Assembly: GCA_021838635.1 (NCBI GenBank) | Contig: JAKCDC010000019.1 | Location: 1 to 46,428, forward strand | Reading direction: 5' to 3' | Origin: Pseudomonadota bacterium | GTDB lineage: Bacteria; Pseudomonadota; Gammaproteobacteria; Steroidobacterales; Steroidobacteraceae | Length of the DNA stretch: 46,428 bases | In this document: in pieces, positions 7,767 to 16,484 of the stretch | Position numbering within the stretch: position 1 is the first letter of the stretch | Layout of the letters: every line of letters begins with the position of its first letter | Position numbers and translations under genes: made by a program | The notes under the pieces: generated by a model | Database searches by the model: none | The model's input: only the letters and a program-made list of their open reading frames with translations | Told to the model about the DNA's origin: nothing

Positions 7767-7816
7767 CGTTCTTATCAATTCGCATGGGCGCTCTTTCCAT
7801 GCGGATGCGTCGGTCG

Positions 7817-8401
7817 TCAGATGAGGCCCGGTAAGAGTGCCCGAACACGCTGTGCATACGCGTCGTAGGCGGCCCCGAATTGTTCGCGCATGAAGCGCTC
7901 CTCGATGACGATCCGCTGCGCAGTGGCAATGAGCTCCAACACCACGGCCAGAACTCCCCGCCATTGTCCGATCGCCAGGGCCGTTCCGAGGAACCCGAGC
8001 GTCAAACCTGAATAGATCGGATGGCGGACCCATCGATAGGGGCCACTCGTGACCAACTCGTGATCCGCCTTGACGGCAGCCACGGAGCTCCAGTTGCCTC
8101 CGAGGTACAGGCGTGCCGAGATCGTCAGCAGCACGCCGAGGAACGTCAGCGCCGCACCGAGGGCGCACCGGAGTCTCCAGTGCGAACCGGGCAGGACGCG
8201 CGCGGTGAGCCAATGCAGCGGGACGAACGGACCGGCCAGTAGGGCGATCGCAGCACAGAGCAGCGCCAGGTTCACCACACGCGCCAGCGCGGGCTGACGC
8301 CGGACCGTGACTTTCACGTGACGTGAAAGCACCAGCCAGAAGCCGATCAATACGAGCCAAATGACGTAGAAGAAGTACTGGTAGAAGTTGCCCAAAGTCA
8401 T
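7817..8401 (-). CDS. Isoprenylcysteine carboxyl methyltransferase-like membrane protein
   Basis: The 194-residue protein has about five hydrophobic segments: residues 6-25, 40-58, about 75-95, and two after the motif SGPYRWVRHPIYSG. That motif, followed by EERFMREQFGAAYDAYAQRV, is the ICMT/PEMT signature for S-adenosylmethionine binding and methyl transfer at the membrane. Bacterial members methylate lipids or unknown small substrates; isoprenyl proteins are not expected here. ATG 8401 is chosen because GGAG lies seven bases upstream; an upstream ATG at 8440 lacks this. It is divergent from a two-component pair, with which it may share a control region (8402-8551). Substrate unknown. Confidence 0.85.
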   Translation of the reverse strand: MTLGNFYQYFFYVIWLVLIGFWLVLSRHVKVTVRRQPALARVVNLALLCAAIALLAGPFVPLHWLTARVLPGSHWRLRCALGAALTFLGVLLTISARLYLGGNWSSVAAVKADHELVTSGPYRWVRHPIYSGLTLGFLGTALAIGQWRGVLAVVLELIATAQRIVIEERFMREQFGAAYDAYAQRVRALLPGLI

Positions 8402-8551
8402 GCGAAACTCCACTGCGGCTGACTCGTGGAGCCTCATCATGCGCTCAGTGGCCCCTCAGGCCAGTGCCGGAAGGCATGCGCGCGGGTGCCGGAAGTCATA
8501 TCCAGAGGATCAGATCTTGATGCGAACCGCGGTTCGCGGCTATCGTCTCGC

Positions 8552-9685
8552 ATGCGTTCGGCGCGCAATCTATCGGGATTCGCACCCACCCCGCTCTCGG
8601 GTGCCGGTTATTTGGCCTGGACGACGGTCGCCATCGGTCTTTGGAGAGCGACCGCTCATGGGCTGAGCGGTCGGGCGATCGCGGTTGTGCTCATGCTCGT
8701 GTTCCTCATCGGTTTCGGGCTGCGCGCCAGAGCCTTCGCGGAGCCGGCAAGCGATGCGCGCGACGTCCTTGCGCTGTCGTTGATGGTGGCGTCCGCGCTG
8801 GCGCTCGGGCCGTCGATCTTCACGCCGATCCTACTGATCGTCATTGCGGTGGCGTTCGGCGCGATCTGTCCGGCCGGCTCCGCGGTGACGGCGCTGGTGC
8901 TCCTGAATGTTGCGTTTCTTGCAATTCTCATGACCCGCTGGCGACACGACGATCCGTGGTTCCAACTCTTCATTTATGGCCTGTTTCAGGTGTTTGCACT
9001 GTTGACTACGCTCGACCGCATGCGCGCACAGCGAATATCGCGAGATCTTCGCGAGGTGAACGCGCAGTTGCTGGCGACCCGGGAGCTGCTCGCGGAAAGC
9101 GCGCGTGACGGTGAGCGGTTGCGTGTGTCGCGCGAACTGCACGATGTTGCGGGTCATGGGCTGACCGCCCTGGCGCTCAATCTGGAGCTGCTCGGCCAGG
9201 AGGGAGGAATATCGTGCCGGCACGAGTGGCTCGTCTCGCGCGCTCTGGTGACTGAGCTGCTGTCGGACCTCGGAAGTGTGGTGGCCAATCTGCGTCGCCA
9301 CGATGGGATCGATGTGCGTGCGTCGTTGCGGCGGATCGCGGAGGCGTTTCCCGCGCCGCGGATTCACCTTGATCTGACTAAACCGGTGCGGGTCGATGGG
9401 GCGGAGAAGGCCGAAGCGATCGTGCGTGCGGGACAAGAGGGACTCACGAACGCCGTGCGGCACGCACAGGCCCGCAATATCTGGTTGTCACTCGATCAGG
9501 ACGCGACCGCGCTGTGTTTGGAGGTGCGCGACGACGGGAATTGCCCGCCGGCGCACGGGGCCGGATATGGGCTGCGCGGTATGCGCGAGCGCGTTGCGCT
9601 GCTCGGCGGTCGAGTCGAGACGGATGCTCTGCGCGCGGGCGGATTTCGGCTGCGGGTGATTTTCCCGGCAGAGCGGCAGGCATGA
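8552..9685 (+). CDS. Membrane histidine kinase, NarL/DesK type
   Basis: From ATG 8552 the protein has 377 residues. Four to five hydrophobic helices occupy about residues 15-155. A coiled linker leads to the HisKA_3 box RVSRELHDVAGHG, with the phospho-acceptor His near residue 197. The ATPase domain follows with EGLTNAVRHA (N box) and DDGN...GYGLRGMRERV (G boxes). The stop overlaps the ATG of the response regulator (ATGA). The start is uncertain because no clear ribosome site is seen; an in-frame GTG lies at 8486. With no large outer domain, it probably senses something in or near the membrane. Confidence 0.88.
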   Translation: MRSARNLSGFAPTPLSGAGYLAWTTVAIGLWRATAHGLSGRAIAVVLMLVFLIGFGLRARAFAEPASDARDVLALSLMVASALALGPSIFTPILLIVIAVAFGAICPAGSAVTALVLLNVAFLAILMTRWRHDDPWFQLFIYGLFQVFALLTTLDRMRAQRISRDLREVNAQLLATRELLAESARDGERLRVSRELHDVAGHGLTALALNLELLGQEGGISCRHEWLVSRALVTELLSDLGSVVANLRRHDGIDVRASLRRIAEAFPAPRIHLDLTKPVRVDGAEKAEAIVRAGQEGLTNAVRHAQARNIWLSLDQDATALCLEVRDDGNCPPAHGAGYGLRGMRERVALLGGRVETDALRAGGFRLRVIFPAERQA

Positions 9686-10311
9686 GAGTGCGCATCGCGC
9701 TGGCGGAGGATCAAGACCTCGTGCGTGAAGGCCTGCACGCGCTGCTCGAACGGGCCGGTCTGGAGGTCGTGCTGCGGGTTGCGGGCGGATCCGCTCTGCT
9801 CGAACACATAGGGACAACGCCGGTCGATGTGATCCTCAGCGATATACGGATGCCCGGCCTGGATGGCATCGCGATGGTCCGCGAGCTGCGCAGGCGCGGC
9901 GACCTCACCCCGGTGGTGATGCTGACGGCATTCGAGGACGCCGATCTGTTGCTCGCGGCGGTCGAGGCCGGCACACAGGGATTCCTTCTGAAGGGCGCCT
10001 CAGCGCAGGAGCTGCTGACCGCGATCGATCGGGCCCGCCGCGGTGAACGATGGCTCGCGCCGGTGGCGATGCCGCCGATCCACCAGCGCCTGGCGGAGGC
10101 GGGCGCAGAGGCGAGCGGCGTTGATCTGGCGCCACGTGAGCTTGAAATCCTCAGACTCTTGGCCGGCGGCTATTCCAATAAGGAAATCGCGCGCAGCCTC
10201 GGGCTCGCCGAGGGCACGGTCAAGAACTATGTGTCGGAGATTCTCGCCAAGTTGGACACACGGGATCGTACGCGAGCGGTATTGAAGGCGATCACGTTGC
10301 GGCTCGTTTGA
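9682..10311 (+). CDS. Response regulator, NarL/FixJ type
   Basis: The 209-residue protein has a receiver domain at residues 3-115 with acidic pocket AEDQ, phospho-acceptor Asp54 in ILSDIRMPG, and Lys in FLLKG. A LuxR-type helix-turn-helix follows at about 145-205 (LTPRELEILRLL-like, SNKEIARSLGLAEGTVKNYVSEI). It is translationally coupled to the kinase gene by an ATGA overlap, so the two form a cognate pair. The likely targets are its own operon and the divergent methyltransferase gene; this is inferred from layout only. Confidence 0.93.
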   Translation: MRVRIALAEDQDLVREGLHALLERAGLEVVLRVAGGSALLEHIGTTPVDVILSDIRMPGLDGIAMVRELRRRGDLTPVVMLTAFEDADLLLAAVEAGTQGFLLKGASAQELLTAIDRARRGERWLAPVAMPPIHQRLAEAGAEASGVDLAPRELEILRLLAGGYSNKEIARSLGLAEGTVKNYVSEILAKLDTRDRTRAVLKAITLRLV

Positions 10312-10396
10312 GCGCGCCCGCTCGCCCGGCATGGCACGCCATGCGCACAAGCGTATAGAGTGCGGACTTTCGACCCCGCAAGCGACGGCGCGCACC

Positions 10397-11578
10397 ATGA
10401 AAGACTCGGCAGAGACCCTCGGCATCGGTACTCGGCTGGCGCAGCTCGGCCGCATGTCCGATGCGCATTACGGTTTCGTCAATACGCCGCTCTACCGCGG
10501 CTCCACGGTGCTGTTCAAGACGCTCGATGATCTGCAGCACGAGCGCGCCCGCTACAGCTACGGCACCGCCGGCACGCCGACCGTCGAGAGCCTGGAGAGC
10601 GCCTGGAGCGCCCTCAGCGCCGCGGCGGGCACCGCGCTCGCCCCCTCCGGTCTTGGCGCGGTCACCTTGGCGCTGCTCACGGCGCTCAACAGCGGCGATC
10701 ATCTGCTCATGCCCGACAGCGTCTATCTGCCGACCCGGGCGCTGTGCGGCAAGCTGCTCGCGCGATTTGGCATCCAGACGACCTACTACGACCCGATGCT
10801 CGGGGCGGGACTCGCGGCGCTGATCCGGCCGAACACCTCGACGATTTTTCTCGAGTCGCCGGGTTCCCAGACCTTCGAAGTCCAGGACGTCCCCGCCATC
10901 ACCGCGCTGGCGCGCGAGCGCGCACTGACGACGGTCATCGACAATACCTGGGCAACGCCGCTGTTCTTCCGGGCCCATGAGCATGGCTGCGATCTGGTGG
11001 TGGAAGCCGGCACGAAGTATCTGAGCGGGCATTCGGACATCCTGCTCGGACTGGTCAGCGCCAATGAGCGGCTCTGGCCGCGGCTGAAGGAGACCTATCG
11101 GAGCATGGCCATGCTGCCAGGGGCCGAGGACTGCTACCTGGCGTTGCGGGGCATGCGCACGCTGCACATCCGTCTGCAGGAGGCCGAGCGGCGCGGTCTT
11201 GCGCTCGCCGAGTGGCTCGCCGCGCAGCCGCAGGTCGCGACGGTGCTGCACCCGGCGTTGCCGTCCTGCCCCGGACACTCCTTCTGGAAGCGCGATTTCA
11301 CCGGTTCCACGGGCGTGTTCTCCTTCATCCTGCGTCCCGGGTTCAGTCGCGACGACCTCGCGCGCATGCTCGATGCGATGCGCATCTTCGGCATGGGGTA
11401 CTCCTGGGGCGGATTCGAGAGCCTGATCATTCCCTTCGACTGCCGCAGCTACCGGACGGCGACCGAGTGGCGCGCCCCCGGGCTGTGCCTGCGGGTCCAG
11501 GTCGGGCTTGAAGACCTCGAGGACGTCCGCAACGATTTGCGCGCGGGACTCGACCGTCTCGCCGGCCGGGGCGCTTAG
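10397..11578 (+). CDS. metC: Cystathionine beta-lyase (Cys/Met metabolism PLP enzyme)
   Basis: The 393-residue protein is a fold-type I PLP enzyme of the Cys/Met metabolism family. The PLP lysine is Lys207 in EAGTKYLSGHSDILLG. YRGSTVLF, YGTAGTPT, IDNTWATP and the C-terminal MGYSWGGFESL also match MetC-type beta-lyases, which cleave cystathionine to homocysteine, pyruvate and ammonia. A gamma-synthase is less likely because of the MetC-like SWGGFESL. ATG 10397 is selected by homology; no strong ribosome site is seen. It stands alone, with the response regulator gene ending 85 bp upstream. Confidence 0.85.
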   Translation: MKDSAETLGIGTRLAQLGRMSDAHYGFVNTPLYRGSTVLFKTLDDLQHERARYSYGTAGTPTVESLESAWSALSAAAGTALAPSGLGAVTLALLTALNSGDHLLMPDSVYLPTRALCGKLLARFGIQTTYYDPMLGAGLAALIRPNTSTIFLESPGSQTFEVQDVPAITALARERALTTVIDNTWATPLFFRAHEHGCDLVVEAGTKYLSGHSDILLGLVSANERLWPRLKETYRSMAMLPGAEDCYLALRGMRTLHIRLQEAERRGLALAEWLAAQPQVATVLHPALPSCPGHSFWKRDFTGSTGVFSFILRPGFSRDDLARMLDAMRIFGMGYSWGGFESLIIPFDCRSYRTATEWRAPGLCLRVQVGLEDLEDVRNDLRAGLDRLAGRGA

Positions 11579-11584
11579 CCCCGG
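11566..11584. terminator. Hairpin spanning the metC stop codon
   Basis: A perfect 7-bp stem, CCGGGGC and GCCCCGG, encloses the five-base loop GCTTA. The metC stop codon begins inside the loop. It lies between convergent genes (metC and the small membrane protein gene). There is no T-run, so an intrinsic terminator is not certain. Confidence 0.4.
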
Positions 11585-11607
11585 GGCGGCTTCGTGCGCC
11601 GTGGAAC

Positions 11608-11913
11608 TCAGAAGCGTCGCGGTGTGCTGGCACTGTGCTCGGCAGACTCCAGCGGCGCTGCGGCCGTGCCGGCGAGGATCCGTCCGCCGCTGACCTCACC
11701 GCGCGCGTTGCGCGAGAGTTCCACTTGCCCGTGATCCTCCCATCCCTTCAACAGCATGGTCAGCGTCCGGTTGTAGCGCTCCAGCTGGTCGCGCTGCTTG
11801 CGAACCTCGCGCAACGCGAGCCGGGCGTACAAATGCGTCAGCAGCCAGGCGATGAGCGCACCGAGCACCGTGCCGGCGAGTGTGGAGAGCAGAACGGGCA
11901 GTACCTGGGTCAT
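11608..11913 (-). CDS. Small single-pass membrane protein with coiled coil
   Basis: The 101-residue product has one membrane helix at about residues 5-27 (VLLSTLAGTVLGALIAWLL), then a basic helical segment likely to form a coiled coil (LALREVRKQRDQLERYNRTL), then a disordered tail. The layout recalls LapA-type or similar small inner-membrane proteins, but no specific family is certain. GGAA lies about eight bases before the ATG. It converges with metC. The function is unknown. Confidence 0.6.
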   Translation of the reverse strand: MTQVLPVLLSTLAGTVLGALIAWLLTHLYARLALREVRKQRDQLERYNRTLTMLLKGWEDHGQVELSRNARGEVSGGRILAGTAAAPLESAEHSASTPRRF

Positions 11914-11999
11914 GAAGGGTGTTCCGCGGCGCAGTGACAGGCCGACGCGCCATCATCGGCTTGTTCGTGCGGGGAGTCCACCTGCGCGCCGCGCGGCAT

Positions 12000-13169
12000 T
12001 CAACGCCGCGGCGTGCGGGGCGCGGTACGCGGATCCTGGAAAGGCAGCAGCAGCTTCGTGACGAGTGTGTCGCTGTGCGCGGCCGGCAGGGCGCTTGCGG
12101 GCAGCGAGGCGCGCACGGTGCCCTTGTCGATCCGACCATTGGCGTGCAGCACGGCGAGCGCACCGGCGAGACGGCCGAAATGCAGTGAGCGGCCGAGTGC
12201 GCTGCTGGGGGCGCTCGGGGAGGTCTGTTCGATGAGCGCCGCCAGGGCCGCCTCGGACAGCTGCCAGTCGCTGCCGATGCGCTGCGCGAGCGGGGCGGCG
12301 TGGACCTTCAGCAGCGTGTCGAGCAGGCCGGCGGCCGCCGGCCCGCCGCCGCTGGCCGCGGCACATCGGGCACGCACCGCGCGGAACAGCACGATTTCCG
12401 CCATGCCGCTGATCAGGCTCAGCAGTTCGGCGGTGAACGGTTCGATGCGCTCGGCTACCGCCGCATGGACCACCGCCGCCTGCGCTGAGCGCAGCGCGTG
12501 CTCCCAGACCAGCTGCGGGAATTTGGGGAACTCCGCGGCTGCGACGGCGTTGAAGATCGGCTGCATCAGCGCCGTGGCGATCACTGAGCGCAGGCCTTCG
12601 CTGCCGAGGACCGCGACCGCCCGCTCGATCGATTCGACCGGTTGCGGACTGAGACGATAGAAGGAGCTGTTCGCCATGCGCAGCAGGCTGTCGACCAGCG
12701 CCGGGTCCCGCGCGATGATCGCCACCAGTTGACGTCGTGCGACGGACTCGTCGTTGATGGCGTGCATCAGCTTCGGCAACAGGTTGGGGCGGCGCGGGAA
12801 GTAGCGCCGCTCTGCGGCGGCATCCCCGATCGCACCGAGCGCCTGGGCAATCTTGCGCTCATCCTCGGTGCGCGCCCCGGGCGGGGTGCTCAGACCGAGC
12901 TCCAGCGCGCGCAGCTGCGCGAATACCTCGGCGGCGGTGAGCGCTGTGGAGGCGGGGAGGGCCGCCGGGGTGGGTACGGGCGCGAGCCGCTGTGCCTCGG
13001 GAGGCGCGGGCGGAGCGGGGACGGCTTGGGGGTCCGGCAGAGCAGCGGGGGCCGGCGCATCGCCGGGGTCGTGCCCGCCAGCAACCGCGCCAAAGGCGCG
13101 GCGCAGCGCCGGCCGCAGTGCAACGGCGGCGACAGCGAGCAGCAGCGGCGTGAGCAGCCAATATCCCAT
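12000..13169 (-). CDS. HDOD-domain protein with N-terminal membrane anchor
   Basis: The 389-residue protein begins with a hydrophobic helix (WLLTPLLLAVAAVAL), followed by a Pro/Ala-rich linker to about residue 75. The HDOD domain covers about residues 120-320, with LPKLMHAINDE, IIARDPALVDSLLRMANSSFY and IERAVAVLGSEGLRSVI. HDOD proteins are signalling or scaffolding relatives of HD-type phosphodiesterases, usually without catalytic residues. ATG 13169 has a GGGGGA stretch nine bases upstream. It is divergent from the EamA transporter gene. The partner and signal are unknown. Confidence 0.85.
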   Translation of the reverse strand: MGYWLLTPLLLAVAAVALRPALRRAFGAVAGGHDPGDAPAPAALPDPQAVPAPPAPPEAQRLAPVPTPAALPASTALTAAEVFAQLRALELGLSTPPGARTEDERKIAQALGAIGDAAAERRYFPRRPNLLPKLMHAINDESVARRQLVAIIARDPALVDSLLRMANSSFYRLSPQPVESIERAVAVLGSEGLRSVIATALMQPIFNAVAAAEFPKFPQLVWEHALRSAQAAVVHAAVAERIEPFTAELLSLISGMAEIVLFRAVRARCAAASGGGPAAAGLLDTLLKVHAAPLAQRIGSDWQLSEAALAALIEQTSPSAPSSALGRSLHFGRLAGALAVLHANGRIDKGTVRASLPASALPAAHSDTLVTKLLLPFQDPRTAPRTPRR

Positions 13170-13368
13170 GGTGAGAGCATCCCCCGAAGCGCGGACGAAC
13201 GCTTCGCAACCGCTTCAGTTTTTCGGCAGCGCCGGGTAAAACTCCGCCCCTGGAGTGCTGATCTGTGACCTACCGCACGCTGCCGGGGCCGCCTGGGGGC
13301 GCTGCGGTATGATCGGATCCGCTTCCCCTCCCCCCCTCGCCCCGTCCCAATGCCGCCCGGAGCGCCGT

Positions 13369-14310
13369 GTGCCCAGCAAGCTCAAGACCCTGACCGCATT
13401 CGGGGTCATCTATTTGGTGTGGGGCTCGACCTATATCGCGATCCGCATCGGCGTACGCGAGGTCGCGCCGCTGCTGCTGGCCTCGATCCGCTTCACGGTC
13501 GCCGGGGTGCTGATGTGTGCCTGGGCGCTCGCCCGCCGCCAGCGTCTGCCGACGCTGCGCCAGTGGGGATCGATCGTGCTGCTCGCGTTCCTGATGTTCG
13601 TCATCGACTACGGGCTGCTCTTTACCGCCGAGCGGCAGGTTCACTCCGGCATGGCGGCGGTGATGCTGGCCACGATTCCCGCCTTCACCGCGGTCGCGGA
13701 GATCCTTTGGCTGCGCACCCAGCGGCTGACGCTGCGGCTGGCCGTGGCGCTCATCGTTGGTCTCGGTGGCGTCGTGGTGCTGGTCGACCCGGCGGTGGGA
13801 CTTGCCGGCGCGCCCATCTACGGACCCTCGGCGCTCGCGCTGGTGATTGCCGCCATGAGCTGGTCGATCGCCTCGGTGCTGATGCGGCGCCTGCCGTTGC
13901 CGTCGGCGAAGATGATGGCGGCCGGGACCGAGATGCTCGCCGGCGGGCTGCTCTTGGGCCTGGCCGCGGTCCTGTTCGGACAGGAGCGCGGCTTCGATCC
14001 GGCGGCGGTGTCCACGTCGGCCTGGGTCGCCCTGGCGTATCTCATCGTGGCCGGGTCGGTGCTTGCCTTTGGCGCCTACACCTGGTTGATTCACCATGAG
14101 TCGCCCACCAAGGTCGGCACCTATGCCTATGTCAACCCGCTGGTCGCGGTCATCATCGGCTACCTGTTCGGCAGCGAGTCGCTGGATGCGCGCACCGTGT
14201 TCGGCACCGTGCTGGTGATCGCAAGTGTCGTGATCATCATCACCGGGAAGCACCCGCGCACCAATGGCCCGACTTCGACCGCGCCGCACCTTGCGGTCGA
14301 GCAGTCATAG
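13369..14310 (+). CDS. EamA/DMT-family transporter
   Basis: The protein has about 313 residues with ten predicted membrane helices in two EamA repeats. The first begins [23 protein letters not shown], trimmed here to the typical [17 protein letters not shown] motif; the second includes [16 protein letters not shown]. Such proteins are inner-membrane exporters or importers of metabolites or drugs (YedA-like). The GTG at 13369 is preferred because GGAG lies seven bases upstream and the membrane helix starts right after; the open frame further upstream looks non-coding. Substrate unknown. It precedes the epimerase gene by 95 bp. Confidence 0.85.
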   Translation: MPSKLKTLTAFGVIYLVWGSTYIAIRIGVREVAPLLLASIRFTVAGVLMCAWALARRQRLPTLRQWGSIVLLAFLMFVIDYGLLFTAERQVHSGMAAVMLATIPAFTAVAEILWLRTQRLTLRLAVALIVGLGGVVVLVDPAVGLAGAPIYGPSALALVIAAMSWSIASVLMRRLPLPSAKMMAAGTEMLAGGLLLGLAAVLFGQERGFDPAAVSTSAWVALAYLIVAGSVLAFGAYTWLIHHESPTKVGTYAYVNPLVAVIIGYLFGSESLDARTVFGTVLVIASVVIIITGKHPRTNGPTSTAPHLAVEQS

Positions 14311-14343
14311 CGGTATGCGCGGCAGATCGGTGCGGCGGGTCGG

Positions 14344-14349
14344 TACAAT
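14344..14349 (+). promoter_or_regulatory. Possible -10 element for the epimerase gene
   Basis: TACAAT lies about 57 bases upstream of the epimerase ATG in an otherwise GC-rich gap. No good -35 hexamer is visible at the usual distance, so this is only a candidate. Confidence 0.3.
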
Positions 14350-14405
14350 GTGATCCGAGGCCTAACGGGTCGCGCCCTGCAGCCGTCGCAGTCAGAAGAG
14401 GAACT

Positions 14406-15437
14406 ATGAAAATTCTCGTCACCGGTGCGGCCGGATTCATCGGCTATCACACCGCCCAGAAGCTCCTGGCGCGCGGCCACGAGGTGCTCGGCATCGACAA
14501 CCTCAACGACTACTACGATGTCGCGCTGAAGGAGGCGCGCCTGCAGCGCCTGCGCGCAGGGCGCGGCTTTCGCTTCCTGCGCCTGGACATCGCCGATGAG
14601 CCGGCCATGGCCCGGCTTTTTGCCGAGGAGCGCTTCGCCCGGGTCATCCACCTCGCCGCGCAGGCCGGGGTGCGCTATTCGATGAAGGACCCGTACAGTT
14701 ACGTGCGCAGCAATGTCTCCGGGACGCTGACGGTGCTCGAAGGATGCCGCCACAACGGCATCGAGCATCTGGTCTACGCCTCGACCAGTTCGGTCTACGG
14801 CGCCAATACCGACATGCCGTTCTCCCCGCACCGCGGAGCGGATCATCCGCTGTCGATTTATGCGGCGACTAAGAAAGCCAACGAGGCCATGGCGCACAGC
14901 TACTCGGCGTTGTTCGGCGTGCCGACCACGGGGCTGCGCTTCTTCACCGTTTACGGTCCGTGGGGCCGGCCCGACATGGCGCTGTTCCAGTTCGCCCGCA
15001 ACATCCTCGACGGCAAGCCCATCGATGTCTACAACAACGGCCGCCACAAGCGTGACTTCACGTACGTGGACGATATCGCCGAGGGTGTCGTGCGCGCCTG
15101 CGAGCACATTGCCGCGCCCGATCCGCACTGGGATGGCGCGACGCATGATCCGGCGAGCAGCCGCGCGCCGTACCGTCTGTACAACATCGGCAATCACCAG
15201 GCGGTCGAGCTGATGCGCTACATCGAGGTGCTTGAGCAGTGTCTCGGGCGCCAGGCCGAGAAGCGCTTCCTGCCGCTGCAGCCGGGTGATGTTCCTGAGA
15301 CCTGCGCCGATGTCGAGGACCTCGCGCGGGACGTCGGCTACCGGCCGGCAACGCCGGTGGAGGTGGGGGTGCGGCAGTTCGTCGAGTGGTTCTGCGAGTA
15401 CTACGGGGATCGCCGGGCGGGCCAGGGTGCGGCTTGA
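14406..15437 (+). CDS. UDP-glucuronate 4-epimerase
   Basis: This is a 343-residue short-chain dehydrogenase-type NAD enzyme. Residues 7-13 give the Rossmann motif GAAGFIG. The stretch [18 protein letters not shown] is diagnostic of UDP-glucuronate epimerases (CapI/LpsL type). The catalytic Ser/Tyr/Lys are in ASTSSVYG and [24 protein letters not shown] and [11 protein letters not shown] complete the family pattern. It makes UDP-galacturonate for cell-surface polysaccharide or LPS. An AGAGGA motif precedes the ATG. It reads with the upstream transporter gene but probably has its own promoter. Confidence 0.9.
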   Translation: MKILVTGAAGFIGYHTAQKLLARGHEVLGIDNLNDYYDVALKEARLQRLRAGRGFRFLRLDIADEPAMARLFAEERFARVIHLAAQAGVRYSMKDPYSYVRSNVSGTLTVLEGCRHNGIEHLVYASTSSVYGANTDMPFSPHRGADHPLSIYAATKKANEAMAHSYSALFGVPTTGLRFFTVYGPWGRPDMALFQFARNILDGKPIDVYNNGRHKRDFTYVDDIAEGVVRACEHIAAPDPHWDGATHDPASSRAPYRLYNIGNHQAVELMRYIEVLEQCLGRQAEKRFLPLQPGDVPETCADVEDLARDVGYRPATPVEVGVRQFVEWFCEYYGDRRAGQGAA

Positions 15438-15447
15438 CGCCCGGCGG

Positions 15448-15480
15448 TTGAATAATCAGACTAATAAGATATATGGTCGA
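15448..15480 (+). promoter_or_regulatory. AT-rich promoter/operator region of the lactonase gene
   Basis: An AT-rich island in GC-rich DNA contains TTGAAT at 15448-15453 and TATATG at 15470-15475, 16 bp apart, a plausible promoter for the lactonase-kinase operon. The segment AGACTAATAAGATATATGG resembles the AT-rich site in the dehydratase/GntR intergenic region, so it may be a GntR target. Both claims are inferred from sequence similarity by eye. Confidence 0.4.
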
Positions 15481-15591
15481 AAGATCGCCGCAGCTGCCCA
15501 GAGGTGATGCATTGCAGGGGTTTTGCGCGCGGCCCATTCGGGGTGGGCAGCAGGGTGTCCAGGCCCTTCGTTTACGGATGGCCCGGTCCTG

Positions 15592-16467
15592 ATGCGCGCC
15601 GAGCACGCGTTTTCAATCGGCGCCGAACTGGGCGAGGGGCCCCTGTGGGTCGCCTCCGAGGCGGCCCTGTGGATGGTCGATATCAAGGGGCTGCGCCTGC
15701 ATCGGCTGCGGCCGCAGCGCGCTGAACACGAGAGTTGGACGGCGCCGGCGCCTCCGGGATTTCTGGCCGCCCGTGCCGGCGGCGGCTTCGTGGTGGGGCT
15801 CAAGGGCGGGCTGCATCTGTTCGATCCGGCGAGCGGGCGCTTCACGCTGCTCGGCGCCGTCGAGGCGCAGCGGCCCGAGAATCGCATCAACGATGGGTGC
15901 GTCAGCCCCGAAGGTGCGCTGTGGTTCGGGTCGATGCACGACCCGGAGCAGACCCCGAGCGGGGTGCTGTATCGCCTGGGCGCCGACGGTCTGTGCGTGC
16001 CGCTCGATCGCGGATACGTCGTCACCAACGGTCCGGCCTTCAGTCCGGATGGCCGCACCTTCTATCACACCGACAGTCCGGGCCGCACGGTGTACGCCTT
16101 CGACCGGCCGGAGCCGCACGTGCTCACGAACAAGCGCGTGCTGGTGCAGATCGAGCCGGCGGGCGGTTATCCTGACGGCACCACGGTCGACTCCGAGGGG
16201 TGTCTCTGGGTGGCGCTCTGGTCCGGGTGGGCCGTGCGCCGGTATTCCCCGGACGGCCGCCTGCTCGCCACGGTGCGCCTGCCGTGTGCGCAGGTGACGA
16301 AGGTCGCCTTCGGAGGGACGGATTTGCGCACCGCCTATGTGACCACGGCCCGCCAGGGACTCTCGCCGGCCGAGCGTGCCGCGCAGACGATGGCGGGCGA
16401 TGTGTTTTCTTTCAATGCCCCAGTGGCGGGACTGGCGCAGCCGCTCGCCCGTGTCGGGTGCGCGTGA
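15592..16467 (+). CDS. SMP-30/gluconolactonase family sugar lactonase
   Basis: The 291-residue protein is a six-bladed beta-propeller of the SMP-30 family. Family marks include GEGPLWVASEAALWMVDI, the metal ligand motif ENRINDGCVSPEGALWFG, VTNGPAFSPDGRTFYHTDS and PDGTTVDSEGCLWVAL. Such enzymes hydrolyse aldonolactones (arabino-, galactono- or glucono-lactone). The ATG at 15592 fits the family N terminus; no strong ribosome site is visible. The stop overlaps or closely precedes the DgoK-type kinase, so the two are one operon for the first and third steps of a sugar-acid pathway. Confidence 0.85.
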   Translation: MRAEHAFSIGAELGEGPLWVASEAALWMVDIKGLRLHRLRPQRAEHESWTAPAPPGFLAARAGGGFVVGLKGGLHLFDPASGRFTLLGAVEAQRPENRINDGCVSPEGALWFGSMHDPEQTPSGVLYRLGADGLCVPLDRGYVVTNGPAFSPDGRTFYHTDSPGRTVYAFDRPEPHVLTNKRVLVQIEPAGGYPDGTTVDSEGCLWVALWSGWAVRRYSPDGRLLATVRLPCAQVTKVAFGGTDLRTAYVTTARQGLSPAERAAQTMAGDVFSFNAPVAGLAQPLARVGCA

Positions 16468-16484
16468 GCGGCACAGGAGCGACG

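Larger units (their letters stand above)
6997..7816. other. Gene-poor 820-bp stretch
   Basis: No gene is clearly supported between the DUF5672 gene and the methyltransferase gene. The candidate 86-residue ORF at 7506-7766 and a terminator-like hairpin near 7289-7324 are listed separately. A small perfect palindrome with TCCGGT and ACCGGA arms lies at 7477-7492. Several frames are open on both strands, but they lack ribosome sites and known motifs. Confidence 0.5.
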
